Part shown: piece after piece, positions 32,691 through 45,448 of the stretch
How positions within the stretch are numbered: the stretch's first letter is position 1
Layout: every line of letters starts with the position of its first letter
From: Acanthaster planci
Lineage: Eukaryota > Echinodermata > Asteroidea > Valvatida > Acanthasteridae
Direction: 5' to 3'
Assembly (NCBI RefSeq): GCF_001949145.1
Contig: NW_019091416.1
Span: 3,179,908-3,243,907 of the forward strand
Length of the DNA: 64,000 bases
The notes under the pieces: generated by a model
Databases searched by the model: none
What the model was told of the DNA's origin: nothing
The model's input: only the letters and a program-made list of their open reading frames with translations
Made by a program: the position numbers and the translations under genes

Positions 32691-35600
32691 TTTTTAATTT
32701 TGTTTTTTTTTCAAAGCTGAAAGGTATTACAGTTGCCTCATTATTTACAAAATTTTGCTCGGAAAACAAAAGCCTGTGGAAATGGTAAATCATTAGGCCT
32801 ACGTGTTGAGTAAAATTTGTCGGACGTTCCTTTGGATACAAGTGCATGCTTCTCCAGGGGACTACCATGAAGTTGCAGACATCCATGTACATGTACAATT
32901 CAAAATAATGCCTAGAGTTCTGACGGGCCGTGTTCCCAAATGGGATTGTTTCTCAACTGGGAATGTTTTCACGTGCTCTTCCTGTGTTTGTAAGAGAAAT
33001 GCTCTAAGGTATGGAAAGTAGCATAGGTCAATGTCAAACCAAACACTTGCATTGTGTGGCTTTCACACTAATTATTGAACATGCATTGCGGTCTGCTCGT
33101 AACCTCATTTCCTTCAGTCTACAAAAGACTTCCATTTTTACTTGTAGCTTTGAATTACTGTGGAAACCACATGTGCCGAGGCCAGAGCTGAACTTCAAAG
33201 CCAGATTTTGGCACCTTGATCTACACAGACTGCAGTAACTGCACATCTACAGATCCGTACAAACTTTAGTCAGTGTGGGTCTGAAGACTCACACCGGGCG
33301 GTTGACACATCTGTAAATTCATGGAGATTCTAGGCTTGGCTAGAATGTTTGCCTCTTCCCTTTCCCCCTAAAAATCTACAAAAATCCATCCAGAATTGTT
33401 AGTGGTGGTATGCTGGAGCAGCTCTGTTGCTGATTAACTTATCTTTACAAATAAACCAGGGCAGCGAGTACTGCAAGAATTATAAGAGCTCTGTAGAAAA
33501 AATTCTTTTCTGCCCAGAATTGCCTGATCTTGGAACGTTGGCATTGCCGTTATATTGTTGGGAGGGGGAGGGGACAAAACCACTTTTTTTCTAGGGGGAA
33601 AAATTTCCAGGATGGGGAGAGGACAAGGCACTCATCAGCAACAAAGTTATAAACCACTAATAGTACAAGGGATTCCATTTTGAAATTTGTTTTTTTCAAG
33701 CAAATTGGTGATCTTCATACACTTTCATCTCATTCCTTTTGGTTTTTTACCATTTTTTCTTTCATTGTTTCCCCCCGGAACAGCAATTGCGCCCCTTGCC
33801 TCCTACCCCCCCATGCCTATGTCTCCATGAATCAACGCTCTGCATGGGGAACTAGAAGTTGCCATTACGTAGAGTTGACCCCCCCCAAAAAAAAGTCACA
33901 AATGAAGTTTCAGGAATATCATTTCTCTCTGATACCTGTGCAGTAACATTTTTTAAAGCGTAATTCTGTCAATTACATACATGTGCTGCATTTTCTGTGG
34001 TGAAAATGAGAGGGGGGAGGTTGTCTTTTGTTTTTACAAGTTAGACCCAACTTTCTTTATCCCGCTTACAAATGCAAAGAAGAAGAAATCTGCACCTGCA
34101 TCTTGAAATGGGCTTTCATTTCTGCCGTTTTAGTTCATTAGGGTCATGAATATTTATGTGATGACACAGGGAGTTTTCATAAAACAAGTGTGCCATACGT
34201 AAATCATTGAATTTTAATGTGTTTTTCTGTTTTGTATTAAAGGAGCTCTGTGTTAATATGCAGATTAAGTTGTCGTATTATATTATATATACCATACATG
34301 TATTTCCAAATAAGAGAAAGTGGGAAACAATTCCACGTTTGAATGTTCTTGTCCTACTTCAGATATGTATTGTACATTTCTGGCAGCTACATGTGTACAT
34401 GTACATGTATTATGTATCTACAATACATTGTACATGTACAAGCAATACAGAAGATCAAAGTGGCATTTTGAGACACGTTCGTACATGTATCTGTGAAGAA
34501 AAGAGAATGCTGGATGTACAAAGTTGCGCTTTTGAAAATAAACCACATCAGAGGTGAAAGCAAGCGGGACAGATTTTGAGTCGCTTGGGGCTGTGAATTT
34601 GTGAGTGGTGCAAGTTGTATATGCATGTGTGCTTCTTTTGTCACACTGTACATGTACACATGCATATAAACCACTGACTGAGCGTTGGTGAAGGGGGGGT
34701 GACATTAAAATGCAGTTATACCCGGTAGATGATAGATAAAAACTTCATTTTTCCCCCTTGGGGAACTTCAAAGACAATAGAGCGCCTTTCATTTTCATTG
34801 TATATAAGTATTTCTGTTAAATTTCTGTACATACATGTACACTTTTCTAGCCTGAATACATAGTAAATTCATGTAGTCCGTACATGCATGAGACGGTCGT
34901 CTGTGTTCCTAGCAGGTTACTGTCTTTCGTTTCTCTCTTCACCTTTTTTTGCACATTCAGTGTGGATTCTTGAAAATGAGTCCAGGATGACGATAGAAAT
35001 GTAAGCATTTCCGTTTCTTTGGCTGATTAGGTGTAGGTCCTAACAGTTCAGTACTAGTATTATTTGGTCGTAGAGTATTACGCAGGAAGTTGAGTGGTGA
35101 AGAGCATGCTGGGATTGCACGGTGTTCATGTACATTAAATGTGGTAACTTTTGTTCTCAACCGGACTTGAATCCAATTGGTTGATGCCATAGCAAAAGTA
35201 TTGTGATATGATGACCCCATTCTCCCCATTACATACGTTACATGAAATGAATTCTGTTGGGCTTATCTTGGATGGGTGTCACAGCTGCGCTGTTCAGATT
35301 TACTTCGAGAGAAATTATTGACTGTCAAGCATGAATGCTGATATGCAAAGTCACATTTTTTTGTGGAGGGTAGATGTACATGTACTAGTACATGCAAAGG
35401 TTTTGCTGTTTTTTGTGTTCATTTCACAGGACCCTGAATTTTACAGTGCATGTATAAGAATTCAATGCATTGGTGTGCATTTACGGGTTGTGTGTAAAAC
35501 GGGTACCGTTTGGTGAAAAAACTAACCGACAGATGAGAAATAGCATTAGTGAACAATGCATTCAGTGCTCTCAATGCCATTCAACAATCTTTGCACATAA

Positions 35601-36570
35601 CTGTGAAATCAGCTGTAGCATTCCACAAAGCGTTTTATTTGCAAATGCCACCTCAGCCTTTTAAAAAGGTTCTCTTGTGTTGTCCAAAAAGTTACCAAGT
35701 AATTTGTAAGGATCATGAAATTAACCATTTTGGACCAACTTTTGCACTGAAGATGCTCTGGCCCATGTTGGCGAGCCCTCATACTCTCCTGATGGCCTTG
35801 ATTAATTCCTGATGATTTAACGTGTTAAAAGAAATCATGTCACATCGTCATTTTTCGTTCTGTTCATGATGGGGGATACCTAACTATTGTACAGGTGGGT
35901 TACCCATGTCTGGAGCCGTGTTACTATACTGCATGTCCTGTACTGTGCATACTGGTATGTATTACGCTTCTGTTGAATTGTCATGGAAATACTGTAAAGT
36001 GGGGAACATCTCCTGTTACTTCAAGTTTATTTGTTTTGTATTGTATTGTCCCTTTTCTGAGGGAAAGGGCATATTTAGTAATTACTCAGTATGGGAGTGG
36101 CCAGCACTGTTGTTATAAATTTTTCCCAAAAAAATTGGAAATTGTCGACCACAGTTGGCACACTTTCGCAGACATGCGGTACAAAATAGAGCAAAGATTT
36201 CCACCCACCCCAACCCCCCCCCGCTAATGACTTCCTACTCCTACTATTTACGTGTGCGTGTCTGTTCAATTCACCATATGTTTTACCTTACATGTACCTT
36301 ACAGTGTTCAAAACTGCACGCCAACATGTACATGTAATGTGAGGCAGTAATGCACATTGGCATCTATTGTATGCCCCTCCACTCAGTATTTTCCAATCAG
36401 AGCACAGGATCAGCAAACTCTTGGTAAACTCCAAGTTCATGGCAGAAGCACTGCTCGTGCTACTGTTAAAGGAGAAAAAAAAGATGACGGACCAATTATT
36501 TTGTGCTGCTGTCGAGGGTCTGCTCCAGCAGTGTCGCCGTCATATTTTTGCCTACTGATGGCTGGTAAAA

Positions 36571-36761
36571 CTATAGACCTCTAACATGGGGCATCCATCT
36601 TGATTTTCCACCATTCAAATCAAAGTAACCAAACTGAGGCTGGAAAGGAAAATACATGTAGTCTGTTTCCTTTTATCAAAATGTGAAGTTGTATTACCAT
36701 TGCCATACAGGGTATACAGGGAACAAGACAAACATTGCAGCATTATGATAAAGCTCTGTAG
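36571..36761 (+). mobile_element. Dispersed inverted-repeat element, family A copy 1
   Basis: It starts CTATAGACCTCTAACATGGG and ends near GATAAAGCTCTGTA. The body words GAGGCTGGAAAGGAAAA, TTTTATCAAAATGTGAAGTTG and ACAAGACAAACATTGCAGCA recur in the same order at 41012-41202 and, inverted, at 45279-45448. About 190 bases, non-coding. Confidence 0.75.
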
Positions 36762-36933
36762 TTGACTGTCAGTGCAAGTACAAAATAATGTACTGAGTGT
36801 GATGTTGCTAAGAGATTGAAAATACAACCCTAAACTAACTAGGCAAATGACCATCTTGAAGTGAATTATCTGACACCATGGCCAAAAGTTCTAGATCCGC
36901 TAACCCATACAAATTGTAGGCAGTATTAGAGCT

Positions 36934-37022
36934 GGGGAATAATTCGACATTTTGAACAGAGTACTCTGTCCATCTTCAGGAGACGGACAGAGTACTCTTT
37001 TCGAAATGTCCAGTTATTCCCC
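36934..37022. repeat. Near-perfect 38-base inverted repeat
   Basis: Arms 36934-36971 and 36985-37022 pair in 34 of 38 positions around a 13-base loop. The arms run GGGGAATAA ... ACAGAGTACTCTGTCC. Each arm itself contains the palindrome AGAGTACTCT. It looks like a tiny foldback element. Confidence 0.8.
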
Positions 37023-38971
37023 GGTTCTTCTCAGAACCACACATACTCAAGAAAGAGATTGATCCATGGTGTAACCGCAATCGTTTTACTCATATAGTTC
37101 TCTCACCATGAAAACCTTCAAGTCTTATCAGTATTAGAGCTGTTTGCACCATGCACAGTGAGTCAGCCGTTTTGACACTCCCAGAATGTATAGTGATGTC
37201 TAGTGTGAGCTGGCTTTTAAAAAGCGAATGATCTCGTGAAGTGGCTTGAAGTTTCATCTTTTACAAAAAGATCTGGAAAGGTTGGAATGTCAAGTATAAA
37301 ATTGTCTCTCCTTTGAAGAAAGGGTATCAGAAAATTTGGCTATTTTTTCAGGATTTTTGAACTAATTCCTTTTCCAGCCATTCAGTTGTAACCTGTTAAA
37401 AAATGTACTTTTTTCCTACATTGGCAATGAAAAAAAAAACTGTTGGTTGATTCCGAGAAAAGGGGATGAGTATGCCACATCAGCCATTTTACATGAAAAC
37501 ACGTCTGATGTGGCATGGATGTCACATTTGCATATCTATATGTAAATAAGGCCAGTTTATTTGGAGGAAGTTTGCATTCCAATTTCCATGAGTTAAAAGT
37601 ACAACAACTCAATTATTATACATCCATGTGCATCCTACACAAATGTGCACTTGCAACTAGTGTTGCATGTCACCGATGCAAACATCCCCCTGTGATTTTT
37701 CACACATGTATCTGTATGATTTCCACACGGAACTGTTTGCACGTACGCGTACTATAATAAGTCAGGACTTGATACGGTAAGATTATGTTTGCCAGCATAC
37801 CACTGAAAGTTACATGTATGCATATTACCAAGCTAACGTTGGGATTGGACAAGTTTAATGACCCACTCTTTGTTGCGGAGACAATCCATCTGGCATTTTT
37901 TTCTTGGCTGCTTTGCATATTTCCATGGCAACCATGTTCAGATGAAAAGGGGTGCCTTCCTTTACTCTCCCTCCCTCCCATCACCTGAAGGGGTGGGGGG
38001 AGTTGTAAGCCTATACCCATCATGGTGCTACGGCCTGCCAAATGTGATGTTTATTTATGTTGACGAGAAATGGAAGGGCACAGTCATGAGGCATTTCCTG
38101 CTGAAGTTGTGTCTGTTTTCTCCACACTAATGCAGCTGTGTGGTAACATGTTACAGTCGTGCTGTGGAATGAGTCTGTTGACAGTTCAATACATGTGGTG
38201 AATTTATCGGGGAAGAGGTTGAGGGATTTGCTAATGGAATGATTCGAAATGTACCGTACCGGTACGTTGCACAAGGTTCCAATGCTCAAGCCATAAAGAC
38301 TGCATTTCAAATGTGGTGACATACGACCATTTCAAATATCTGCTTTTCCCCTTCAGGAACAGATAAATTATTTTTAAAAATGAAAAAAAAAGCTCCAAAT
38401 ATGGGATTACGATGCTTTTCTGTACAGAGTTAAAGTCCATGCAAATATACAAATGCATGAAGGCTTCTGGAAAACAAAAGTGCATGTGTGCCAGCCATTG
38501 TTTCACTATTCCTGTTTCAATAGGGACATGGAACATAAAAATCACTTGTACCTTCCGGCTAGGAATACATGTTGTTGACAATGGAAGCTACATGTCAGGA
38601 AGAAAAGAAAAGTGATGAATCCTGAAGGATTTCCTGGATATTTGAATAGGGACTCTCCCTGGCAGATAAGTTTCCCTTTGCTCAGACAAGCACGTGTAGT
38701 CAGATGCCCTGATACATTGAAAACCCCTGTCCCGCCAACCTTCCGGCAATGACATTGACATGTCATAGTTTTTTGTACCCTTGGAAAAAGCTTGCCAACA
38801 GAGCATCAGTATATGGTTGTAAAAGAAAAAGAACATCATTTTTAGTCAAGATGGCTGTGTTAACTTTAACCCCGGTACATGTATACTGCATCCCACTTTG
38901 ACGTGTCATGTACCTGTAATTACTATCTAGTGAAATAGGATTTGATTTGTACGCTTGAAAAACAGACACGT

Positions 38972-39395
38972 TTAACCCCTTCGCGCCGGGACGCGGCTAG
39001 AGCAGCCGTAAACATTGAGATCCTCAGCCCACTTTTCAGCTATTATTCTCAGCCCATGCTCGAGCAAACACGGTAAAAGAAGGCAGACCCTGGTTCTTGT
39101 GTATATGGTAATTGGCCTTTGTGTGTAGCCCAGAAATGAAAAGACCAAATTTGCATCATAATCACCAGCTTCACAATAGTCCCCACTTTGAAAAGAGGCA
39201 ACGGGAAGGTGGAAACATGAGTAGAGCCACATGCCACCGAACAATCAGCCTTTTCACCGCGTAATTCAGAGCGTGCACTGCACGCTGGGCCACAAACCGA
39301 GAATTTGCAGTTTGGCTGGTGGCCTTCGTGGCCAAGCAAGGCCGGAATTCTTGGTGTCGGCTTTCGGAAAGAAATTCTCGTCGTTCAGGGGTTAA
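38972..39395. mobile_element. piggyBac-like MITE (TTAA CCCCTTC...GGGG TTAA)
   Basis: The left end is TTAACCCCTTCGCGCCGGGA (38972) and the right end is CGTCGTTCAGGGGTTAA (to 39395). The TTAA target duplication with CC/GG ends fits piggyBac. The inside is CpG-richer than its surroundings and has no transposase frame. The words CATTGAGATCCTCAGCCC near the left end resemble CAATGTTGAGGATGCTGGGC at the same place in the element at 61008, so the two are probably related families. Confidence 0.7.
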
Positions 39396-40701
39396 CGTGT
39401 ATGTCAAATGTACCATTTTTGTGTACATCCTAATTTATTTTTTTCTAAATAGTTTTTGTCTTCGTTCTTCACCTCCATGCCTACTTGAACACAGACATGT
39501 AAATGTAGTTTTAATTCCTAGTGGTTCACAGCGCAGCCCATATTTATTTTGATGCATGTCAAAATGCCTGTATTGTTGACGTATTGTTTTTAAATGCTCT
39601 ATGCAAGCTGTCTTGGTGCAGTGTAGACTTTAACCCAAAGATGTGTTTGTTTTTTTTTAATTTAACTTCCTGATTTTTGGTTAATAGCTTGTAAGAGAGA
39701 GTGAGCAAATGAAGCTGATGAAGATTTCAGCAACAAGAAGGTTGTAATGTGTTTTACACATGTACAATTGCCTGCCATGTTTTATCCTGGATTCTTCAAT
39801 GTGTCATTTGAGAGAGGTTTTAAGATTTAACAAGAAGGGGCTTTAAACTTGGCAAGGAACATTCATGTTGAGTATCCCACGGATGATTTATCATCAGCAC
39901 AAAACATACCACCGATCAATAAGGATCTCATGACGTAGACAGCGGTTTACCGCATCCGGGGAAACTTTCATACCACAGTCATACAGATCATGTCACACTG
40001 ATTTACAACTTGGCATGATCAGTCTGGAGTATTACCATATTTGGACGGGGGTATTACGTCACAAATCTCTTGCAATCTGACCATTCACCAGGCCTTGTTC
40101 TGGCGTGCAGACCACAACAGATTGTGGGTGTTCCCATATTAATTAAGGGGTGCTTGTCTTAAACGCTGGAGCATATGGAACAAAAAACACCAAGGAGAAA
40201 ATGCGGTTTGCAAACATAGTGGCTGTGCAAAAACAAAATCGTTACAGAAATCAGCTGGACATTCTGAAGCATGTTTGTACTGATGCAGTTTAACATTCAT
40301 TGTTGCCAACTTGAGATATTTAATGCTGAAGTTGGACAAACTTGTATCAGTGGGGGCAGAGAGAAAGGTCTCTATGCCCATATGTGATGATACTCCTGAC
40401 TGATGATGTGGTCATGTGACATCAGTGGACATTTTAGAAAGGGCAAACGTGACAGGATTTGCTATATGTCATGTTGACGTAAAACATTGTACAGTACGGT
40501 TGCCCTGGGCCTCACAGCTCCGAGAGGAGGAATTTGTCCCGTGACACCTGTACTGTCCCAGTGTTGTTTTCAGGTTCATCTCACGTCCTTTAACAAGTCC
40601 CTTCACAAGGCTAGTCATAAGTTACAGGGGGAACACAAAAGAATGCTTTTGTCACAGCTCATTTGAATAGCTTGTGAATTGGCTTAAAACTGAATGAATT
40701 G

Positions 40702-40770
40702 TGATGGACTTGAGGGGACTTGTGATGTGCTTGCGGGGACTTGCAGGGACTTGCAGGGACTTGTGATAGG
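40702..40770. repeat. Short tandem repeat of GGGACTTG(CA)
   Basis: GGACTTGAGGGGACTTGTGA is followed by GGGGACTTGCAGGGACTTGC and further GGGACTTG units. Unit about 10 bases, six to seven copies with variation. Confidence 0.75.
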
Positions 40771-41011
40771 CTCGGATGCAACGCTGTGTAGTTCCCACAA
40801 CGGAGATGCTAAAATGGGGTGAGAACACGAGAAATGACTTGTACCCCACAGGTCTCCCCTGGGCCCCACCAAGTCTCTTTTTTCTTTCTGTAGTCCCTGC
40901 CTCCTTAGCTGTTTCCCCTCTTGTCCACTGGCTTAAGTTTCTGTGCCTTCTCTGTGTCATCATGGCCATGCAATCCTCCGATATTCTTCTCTCAACATGG
41001 ACCACATCAGT

Positions 41012-41202
41012 TATGGACCTCTGTTAAGGGGGCAGCTATCTGGCTTTTCCTACCATTCAACATGTTCAAGGCAATATAACCAAAGAGAAGCTGGAAGGAA
41101 AAACAGTCAGTTCACTTTTATCAATGTGTGAAGTTGTATTACTATTGCCAAAGGGGGTACAGGGCACGAGACAAAACATGGCAGCATCATGATAAAGGTC
41201 TC
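41012..41202 (+). mobile_element. Dispersed inverted-repeat element, family A copy 2
   Basis: It starts TATGGACCTCTGTTAAGG and ends CATGATAAAGGTCT, with the shared body words AAGCTGGAAGGAAAAA, TTTTATCAATGTGTGAAGTTG and GAGACAAAACATGGCAGCAT. Same orientation as the copy at 36571. Confidence 0.75.
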
Positions 41203-44200
41203 AGTGCAGCACCAGTTGGAACACTGTCAGTTACAGGGTCAGTGGATAACCTGCTGTGCAATTGTCATATTGACCTCCAACAACAGGTTCACATTACCTT
41301 ACATCACTCCATGTAATGACACCTGTACAAATATTATGTCCAGTACACAATACTTGGACTTGTGGAGGAGGCCAACGAGGCTATGGAGTAGGAATATGCA
41401 TGTATAACATTTTCCTCCTGCACATCAACTGATTCGATTGACCTGTGACATAATGGTGTCTTGATTTTTATTCGCATCATGTGTGCTTTCCTGTGATCGC
41501 AAGGTGGGACGCAATCCATTGAGTCCCGACTGGAAAGTGTACATGTAAACAATTATGTTTTGAGTCTGTTGAAAAAGCTTTGAAGACTTTGTCAGTTTTC
41601 TTGACGTCAAATGTCTGTCTGAGATCAGGTCACCAGTAGCCCTTGCGAAAAAAAAAAACAAGAAGGCTGCACTCTAAAACATGTTAATGCATGCTGCTGC
41701 GTACATGTAGGAAATACTATTATTTATTTAACCACCGAAGAAAATGTAATTCCTCCCTCTCTGATAATAAATGATACTATGTATTTTTTTTCAAATCATG
41801 TCGAAGCTGTTATATTGTGTAAATGTTTTAGTAGCATAGTTTTTCTACATAAATTGCACATAAATTTACCCAGAAGATAATCTTTAACATAGTATTTCAT
41901 CGGGGATGGGGTGTAAGTGTTTCCATACGGGTTGTATACATGTCGTCAACTGCCCAATTTGTAACAAGAAACTACGTGTATCGTGCAAGTTTTCTGGTTG
42001 TTATGAAATCTACATTTTCCTGAGGCCTTATAACATTTTATAATAACAGAAAGAAATGGTGGTTTTGTGATAAAGTGGTGGTGAAAAGGCAGTTGTAAAG
42101 TTGGAAATAACCGTGTACAGCTGAATTAGAAATGTAAGTAGAATTGGATTAAAATTACAGTGAAAGATCTTTCCTTTTGTATTACATTTACATACTTTTG
42201 AAATGTCCCCAGGTTGTTGCTTTGTGTCTGTAAATCCATTATCGCTGCTTCGTGTTGACGGGCTGCTTGGCAAATGTGAATTTTTGTTATAAAGCGTAAG
42301 TGTCGAGAAGTGACTTGAAGCACGACCACTAGAATTAAAAGCTGATGGTGGTTTGTGAGGAACATTACATGGCCAGTAGTGGCGCTATTGCAAATTCACT
42401 TTTGATAAGTAACAAATAGGTGCTGTTACAGTATGTATTGTATCTATCTAGCCTTGTATCAAGTCCTTTTTCCAGTAAGAACAAAGTTTTGGTTTCAAGC
42501 TGTGTTGTACACCGTACGCCGAGTACATTAAATGGACTCATACTCAGAAATCAGACTCAAGTATACCCTTCTGCATATATGCGAACTTTCTTGGCATGCC
42601 CTTGTGTCTCATTCATACTCACATTCCTTCTCATGAGAGATTGGGTGTCTGATAGCCTTGTCTGGTTCCTGCGGTGCCAAAAGACACTGCTGTATGCTTG
42701 TCTTAGAAAGTAACTCGACTGCAATGTTTAAAGCCACTAGTTGGGAGTAAAATAATGGCCCAAAATAATTAGTTATGCTTCCTGTTTCCCTACCTGCCCT
42801 ATTTTTGATTTGAAGTTGTTGTTGGGGTGGGTGGGAATTATTGGAAAAATTTAAAATCAGACATTAAAAAACATGCCTATTTCAGTTTGAATGTGATGCA
42901 GAAAGGATCAGTTGACCTTGTTTATTCATGTGAATAGTTCCCTTTATTTGAAACGAATGCCACCGGACCTCAATTGCTATTACCTTTGACCAGCTAACTT
43001 CATCAGTGTAAAACTGAAAACGAATTTCCTACCTACCGACCCTGTGTTCAGCTGCAGTGTGCATGTAAGGGAAAGCAGAACTTATGATTTGGCTTAAGCA
43101 ACTCGCTAAGCGTCCAGTGGCTGTGACTTTGAACTTTCAACAACTTCCAAAGTATTAAGGCTTAAATGTTCAAATTGAGCCTGACGATGGTTGCCTTCAA
43201 GCAAGAAAACTGTACAGTAAATTTGTCAATGTCTTTCTACAAACATGACAAAGGAGTGTGTACCTGTGAGAAGTACTCTGATCTTCTTGTGAAGACGATG
43301 TTTAAATGCCGATGATTAAATGCAGCGGACACAAAAAAAATGACCAGGCATAATTTGATTACCAGCCTTGTTCTTGCGGGAATGATTTTGAGTTGATCCC
43401 AACATGTTTGCAGAAACCAGATCGGGGTTTCAGAATAGAAGTTTATATATTTATATTCCTGCATGTGTATATGCCTCAAATTCTAATTGAAAGTATCCAA
43501 GGGATAGAAGAGTCAACTTTGGTTTTGTCCCTCTTGACGAGGGATGCCCCAGCCCGTTGCTGTGCCTAGTGCGGCTCTTGAACACAGACTCACAATGAGG
43601 CATTTCAAAACTCTTCACGTGTACTTAATTTGCAAGCACATGTACTGTACACCATGCCGGTGCACTGCCACTGACAAACGTTTTACCTTGCCAGTATTGG
43701 AGAACGGTGTTCAAAAACTGAACACTACAAATTTGGCAGAGATTTCTTGACTCCTTCAAGTACTGTCTTATTAAATTCAACTTGTGGTGGGTGCTTGGGT
43801 GTAAATGCTGAGAAAATGGCAAATTGTAGCATCAATGTGTATATGTACTCCATGTGTAACTTTTCATTTTGTAAAAATTTGAAGGAAAAAAACAGTAAGA
43901 TTCTGGCAGATGACGAGGGATATTTAGGCTTGTTATAATAAAATGATGAAATGTGGTTGCAAAACAGTGCTGTGTGTGGAAATGTGTGCTGTTTTGTATG
44001 GCTTAGACACATGGGAAAGATAAATCCGGAGAGCATAAGGCTCATTCGGAGTTTTTTCAAATGCGGGGTGATGTGCACTGGAATCTTTGATCGGGTTTTG
44101 GGGTGAAAAAGTTGACCACTTTCATGTTGGACTAAGCTCTTCACCGTGATACTTTTATAAGCACTGTATACGGCTGGATTGAAGTTGTAGGATGCTTGCA

Positions 44201-44406
44201 GCTCAAGAAATGTTAATTACTTTTTCCTGTGGGAGAGAATCTCTTCTCCCAATCGACATAAAAAGTGCACACCATCCTCTCCTTTGAATAGGTTGGCAGT
44301 TTTGGAGGCCCAGACTTAAGTAGGGTAAGAGGCCTGTGTGTTTATCCCCTACTAGTAAGGATGTACAAATAAAAGCACTGAAGTAAGTTAGAGAAGGAAA
44401 AAGCAT

Positions 44407-44765
44407 NNNNNNNNNNNNNNNNNNNNNNNNNNNNNNNNNNNNNNNNNNNNNNNNNNNNNNNNNNNNNNNNNNNNNNNNNNNNNNNNNNNNNNNNNNNNNN
44501 NNNNNNNNNNNNNNNNNNNNNNNNNNNNNNNNNNNNNNNNNNNNNNNNNNNNNNNNNNNNNNNNNNNNNNNNNNNNNNNNNNNNNNNNNNNNNNNNNNNN
44601 NNNNNNNNNNNNNNNNNNNNNNNNNNNNNNNNNNNNNNNNNNNNNNNNNNNNNNNNNNNNNNNNNNNNNNNNNNNNNNNNNNNNNNNNNNNNNNNNNNNN
44701 NNNNNNNNNNNNNNNNNNNNNNNNNNNNNNNNNNNNNNNNNNNNNNNNNNNNNNNNNNNNNNNNN
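44407..44765. other. Assembly gap (359 N)
   Basis: A run of N, followed at once by a run of ten G. Any apparent open frame across it is an artefact of the unknown bases. Confidence 0.99.
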
Positions 44766-45278
44766 GGGGGGGGGGCTGAGCAACAGCAAACAAACCAGTG
44801 TTGGAGGAGGGGTCAATTCTGCAGTGTTTTTTAAGCAACTTGGTGATTTTCGTCTCTTTCCTCATTTGTCTTGATTTTTCGTTTTCTTTTAAAGTTTTTG
44901 CCATATCTTGAAAAAATTGGGGGCAAGGGAATTCAAAGTTTGGTATTATTTTGCTTTTGCCTGTCACTCACGGATAGTACTTATTAGTCCGAAGTTTGAA
45001 AAGCCCTACTCATTTTTGGGGGTGTGCTTGCATTACATGAGGCATTGTGTAGACCTATCATGGGAAAATGAGGTACACATAATGTAGGTTAAAGATACTC
45101 AGGCCCACACATTTACCCCTCGGAAATTGTTTGGAAAGCCTTTGGGGGTCAGGGTTGTCCTGTTGTAAATAAAGAGCAATAGATGTGAAAATCATCTTCA
45201 AAAAACAAGCTTGCTGCGTTTGCATTGAGAGAAATGAGCATCTTCCCCAAGTGATCCCCAAGTACTCACAAAGCGCGA

Positions 45279-45448
45279 ATAGACCTTTACCACGTCACTA
45301 CCATGTTTGTCTAGTTCCCTTCAGACCCACTGGCAATAGTATTATAACTTCATTGATAAAAGGGAACAGACTATTTTTCCTTCCAGCCTCCATTAGGTTA
45401 CATTGCTTTGAACAGTAAAACAGCAAGATGGCTGCCCCATGGTTGAGA
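45279..45448 (-). mobile_element. Dispersed inverted-repeat element, family A copy 3 (inverted)
   Basis: The minus strand reads CCATGGGGCAGCCATCTTGC, then GAGGCTGGAAGGAAAAATAG, then TTTTATCAATGAAGTT, and ends GGTAAAGGTCTATTC. The ends TAGACCTCTAAC (copy 1 start) and TAGACCTTTACC (reverse complement of this copy's end) show that the family has short terminal inverted repeats. Confidence 0.75.

Noticed and set aside
44203-44967. Frame of 254 codons on the minus strand
   Set aside because: Most of it crosses the 359-base N run, so the length is an artefact.
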